From positions 60,412 to 124,411 of the forward strand of contig NZ_AWUK01000008.1 of assembly GCF_000499205.1 (NCBI RefSeq): a stretch of 64,000 nt of DNA, written 5' to 3'. The position numbers were made by a program, and so were the translations under genes. The notes under the pieces are model-generated. The model searched no databases. It had not been told where the DNA came from and saw only the letters and a list, made by a program, of their open reading frames with translations. This document shows, in pieces, positions 62,080 to 64,000 of this stretch. Origin of the DNA: Paenibacillus sp. MAEPY2. GTDB lineage: Bacteria; Bacillota; Bacilli; Paenibacillales; Paenibacillaceae. The stretch's first letter is position 1, and the number at the start of each line of letters is the position of its first letter.

Positions 62080-63252
62080 GTGAAAGTTCTGAAAAACTAT
62101 AATTGGAGGTCGAAATCATGGAAGTTAAAACACTTACAGATAACAAATTCAAATCGTTAATCTCATATACAGAGGAAGCAGCAGAAAAGTTTGGGTCATC
62201 GGCTGCTTCTGTTGTAATACTTCAAAACAATAAAATAACAACAGAATGGTATTCAGGGAATCATCATTTTAAGAAAGGATCTCTAAAGATAACAACTAAT
62301 TCTATGTATAACTTATATTCATTAAGAAAGACATATGTCGGACTAGCTACAGCAATTGCTCTTCTAGAAAGCAAATTGTCCGTAGATATAAAAGTTTCTG
62401 ATATCCTAACTAAAATGCCTGAATTAGATTTGGGTCACATAACAATAAGGGATTTAGCTACAAAGTCAGGCGCTAAGTATTTTGGATCAAACCGTATCGA
62501 ACGTGAGGAAGTAGCATGTGAACTCATCAAAGAACTTACAGGGAATAATATATCTGAACTGATTACAAATCGAATTTTCAAACCATTGAAGTTAACTGAT
62601 AGTGATTGGATTTCAGTGCCTAAGGAACAATTAGTTTGTGATTTTCAAGCTGCAGATGGCTATGCATCCGTAAGAGTTGAGTCAAATGAAGGGCACGAAA
62701 GAAATTTGTATTCAAGTACGAGAGATCTCGCACAGTGGGGAAATTTACATCTAAATAAAGGGTTAATAAATCAAGAACAGTTAATTCCTGTTGAAGTCTT
62801 TAAACTGATTGAACAATTAAGAATTGATACCGAAGATAAGAACCGAATTTTCGGATGGTACCATCAGGATAATTGGTATTATGCATCAGGAGCAGCAGGC
62901 TGTCACTGTGTAATTGTTCCAGAATTTAATGCGGTAGCAGTTCGAATGTTAAATAAATATACAGAAAACTATACTGAAGATCAGAATTCTTTTAATGAAA
63001 TATTCTATAACTGTCTTCAAGAAAAATGATTTTGAAAGTATTTCAATGAAGCCAGAACCTTCACATAACACCGTTTTCCCACTGCGGATCGCAAGCGATC
63101 CTGGGCCTGCCCGAGGGATTTCGAAGAAGTATATTCAGTCAGACACACCTGCAAGACTAACTGCGCTGCGCGCAGCCGGCACCGATTCATTGGCTTCGCC
63201 ATATGGAATGATGGAGTACCTTAAGTCTTTCGGCGTCGGGAACACAAGAACG
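62076..63252 (+). mobile_element. Cassette 2: serine hydrolase
   Basis: The 1.2-kb unit starts GTTATGTGAAAGTTCTG (62075-62091). The sequence before element C (63053-63069) is its reverse complement at 16 of 17 positions. One forward gene fills it, with its start 43 bases after the junction and its stop 36 bases before element C. Confidence 0.88.
62118..63029 (+). CDS. Beta-lactamase-fold serine hydrolase
   Basis: The 303-residue protein has the S-x-x-K motif SLRK (Ser68, Lys71) in MYNLYSLRKTYVGLATAIALLE, then ITIRDLATKSGAKY where class C/esterase-type members have their second region. GASGAAGCHCVIVPE-like (YYASGAAGCHCVIVP) marks the third motif area. No clear YxN is visible, and there is no signal peptide, so it is probably cytosolic. 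It may be an esterase or peptidase rather than a true beta-lactamase. ATG 62118 follows TTGGAGGTCGAAATC. AT-rich cargo of cassette 2. Confidence 0.82.
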   Translation: MEVKTLTDNKFKSLISYTEEAAEKFGSSAASVVILQNNKITTEWYSGNHHFKKGSLKITTNSMYNLYSLRKTYVGLATAIALLESKLSVDIKVSDILTKMPELDLGHITIRDLATKSGAKYFGSNRIEREEVACELIKELTGNNISELITNRIFKPLKLTDSDWISVPKEQLVCDFQAADGYASVRVESNEGHERNLYSSTRDLAQWGNLHLNKGLINQEQLIPVEVFKLIEQLRIDTEDKNRIFGWYHQDNWYYASGAAGCHCVIVPEFNAVAVRMLNKYTENYTEDQNSFNEIFYNCLQEK

Positions 63253-63255
63253 TTA
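63065..63255 (+). repeat. attC-like element C (191 bp, most diverged)
   Basis: Outer arms CATAAC...GTTAGC differ because they belong to different cassettes. Inner arms GTTTTCCC...GGGAACAC have one mismatch. Hairpin 1 is GGATCGC-AA-GCGATCC. Hairpin 2 is degenerate (GCCTG...CAGAC, one mismatch). Hairpin 3 is AAGACT...AGTCTT, with inner CTGCGC-TGC-GCGCAG and TGGC-TTC-GCCA. The end ACACAAGAACGTTA matches A. Confidence 0.85.
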
Positions 63256-63928
63256 GCTGAAATTGCTGAAGTATTTATAAAGTGAGGAAAGAGTAGATGG
63301 AAGATTATTACCCAAAATATCTTACCCAAATAGCTATAGAAACTTTGAACAAAAGATTAAAATTACCAACTTTAAGTCCATATTCTCAGGATTGGGAATA
63401 CGAACTTGCCGATGCTTCGAGAGTTGAAGAATTTGTCACGTATTATACAATGAATGACCTAACGATAGATGAAAAATTTGCGCTCATGGCTTTAATTATC
63501 TCTTCCTATGACGATTCAATAACAAAAGCTAATGAAACGACAAAAATATGGAATAGGATTAGAAGTCTTATTTTGAAAGACTATAAAATACATAAGAATA
63601 CAATAACTTATTGGGGGCAAGAAGAGAACGATTTAGAGAATTGCTTTGCAGTCACGGTATTAATAAGAGAGGTATTAAAGGAAGTTGAACAAATAAATTA
63701 AAGTACATGAATCAAGAATGAATGCAATCAATAAAGAAGTCTACTCAAAGAAGTCAGCAACATCAGCTAACATCATATCCACGCATCGGAGCCTGGCGGC
63801 TCCTCGGTCCGCCCGAAGGGGAATTGCAAGGAAGTGGAATCAGGCGGACACATCTGCACCGACTAACCGCATCACGGTCGGCTCCTGACGGAGCCCTAAG
63901 TCGGTGAGACGTCGTGGATACAGGAACG
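63253..63928 (+). mobile_element. Cassette 3: unknown 134-aa protein
   Basis: The 676-bp unit starts GTTAGCTGAAATTGCTGA (63252-63269). The sequence before element D (63754-63771) is its reverse complement at 16 of 18 positions. It holds one forward gene, whose start lies 45 bases after the junction. Confidence 0.88.
63297..63701 (+). CDS. Cassette-borne protein of unknown function
   Basis: The 134-residue acidic, mostly helical protein has no signal peptide or TM segment. It contains DWEYELADASRVEEFV and LTIDEKFALMALIISSYDD, then NRIRSLILKDYKIHKNTITYWG. I do not recognise it; the size and acidity are like many immunity or cassette proteins. The start follows TGAGGAAAGAGTAG. The sole gene of cassette 3. 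Confidence 0.75.
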   Translation: MEDYYPKYLTQIAIETLNKRLKLPTLSPYSQDWEYELADASRVEEFVTYYTMNDLTIDEKFALMALIISSYDDSITKANETTKIWNRIRSLILKDYKIHKNTITYWGQEENDLENCFAVTVLIREVLKEVEQIN

Positions 63929-63932
63929 TTAT
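63768..63932 (+). repeat. attC-like element D (165 bp)
   Basis: Starts TAACATCA and ends CAGGAACGTTAT. Inner arms TATCCACG...CGTGGATA (compensatory T-to-C / A-to-G against A). Hairpins: GGAGCC-TGGC-GGCTCC; GTCCGCC...GGCGGAC; CACCGACT...AGTCGGTG, with inner CCG-CATCA-CGG and GGCTCC-TGAC-GGAGCC. The words GGACACATC, AACCGCATC and GACGTCGTG are shared with A. Confidence 0.9.
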
Positions 63933-64000
63933 CAGAAATTACAATTATAAAAAATCGAGGTGTGAATTTGTGAAAGTAAAAAAATTAATATTTGTGAGTA
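63929..64000 (+). mobile_element. Cassette 4, cut by the window end
   Basis: It begins GTTATCAGAAATTAC at 63928. Its far end lies outside the window, so the array continues to the right. Confidence 0.75.
63970..64000 (+). CDS. Start of the cassette 4 gene (partial)
   Basis: GTG 63970 follows CGAGGTG at 6 bases and opens MKVKKLIFVS, which runs off the window. The start lies 42 bases after the junction, as in the other cassettes. The first residues (Lys then hydrophobic) could begin a signal peptide or a beta strand; no family can be given. Confidence 0.65.
   Translation, partial: MKVKKLIFVS

Noticed and set aside
63017..63285. Short frames crossing element C on both strands
   Set aside because: They coincide with the structured element and have no ribosome site; the pairing pattern, not coding, explains the conservation.
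57571..64000. Classical class 1 integron or an IS/Tn-borne resistance island
   Set aside because: No IntI-type insert in the recombinase, no qacE/sul segment, no transposase or insertion-sequence ends, and the sites differ from 59-base elements in length and branching.

Overview
The window looks like a chromosomal segment of a Paenibacillus-type Firmicute. It has Gram-positive ribosome binding sites, a T-box leader on thrS, a preQ1-I riboswitch, ywqG- and ypsA-type genes, VanR/VanS-like kinases and mid-GC coding DNA. Genus level is an inference from gene content; no rRNA or tRNA gene is present.

Layout. 1-3274: the end of a cobalamin operon (cobT fragment, cobU, cobS, cobQ). 3490-13248: a chemoreceptor, a cystine symporter, a preQ1-controlled queuosine-precursor transporter, an Xaa-Pro peptidase, a 233-bp MITE-like palindrome, a sugar dehydrogenase lipoprotein, a metallo-beta-lactamase-fold enzyme, a HEPN-like protein and an SDR. 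13370-24641: thrS with T-box, a two-component system, an M23 peptidase lipoprotein, GNAT, DinB proteins, amt and ywqG. 25004-29647: a VanR/VanS-like pair, a kinase-derived protein that lost its phospho-acceptor His and ATPase domain, and a class A PBP. 29877-39718: split ThrE exporter, S66 peptidase, ECF sigma factor with a DUF4179 partner, GNAT-Nudix fusion, orphan flgB, speD, ypsA and an RluA-type pseudouridine synthase. 40505-46875: a surface-glycan cluster. 47499-52150: AraC-type regulator and a two-gene ABC exporter. 52781-57240: recQ and a DUF4080 radical-SAM enzyme.

The most interesting part is 57571-64000. A tyrosine recombinase with all six catalytic residues is followed by an array of discrete units read away from it. 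Every boundary carries a 118-191 bp structured element that starts TAAC and ends ACGTTA, with an inner stem that co-varies between copies and three further hairpins. Each complete unit begins GTTA plus a unit-specific sequence, and this beginning is the reverse complement of the sequence just before the element at the unit's own other end (13/14 to 19/21 matches). That is the signature of circularising integron cassettes whose attC arms belong to one cassette. The recombinase lacks the extra helix typical of IntI, and the sites are longer and more branched than classical attC. I interpret this as an integron-like cassette system of a non-IntI recombinase. Cargo: an OLD-family ATPase/TOPRIM nuclease with two small genes, a serine hydrolase, an unknown 134-aa protein, and a fourth unit cut by the window end. 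The unit nearest the recombinase has no evident gene, only degenerate 19-bp repeats and element fragments. All functional statements are from sequence reading; no database search was possible.
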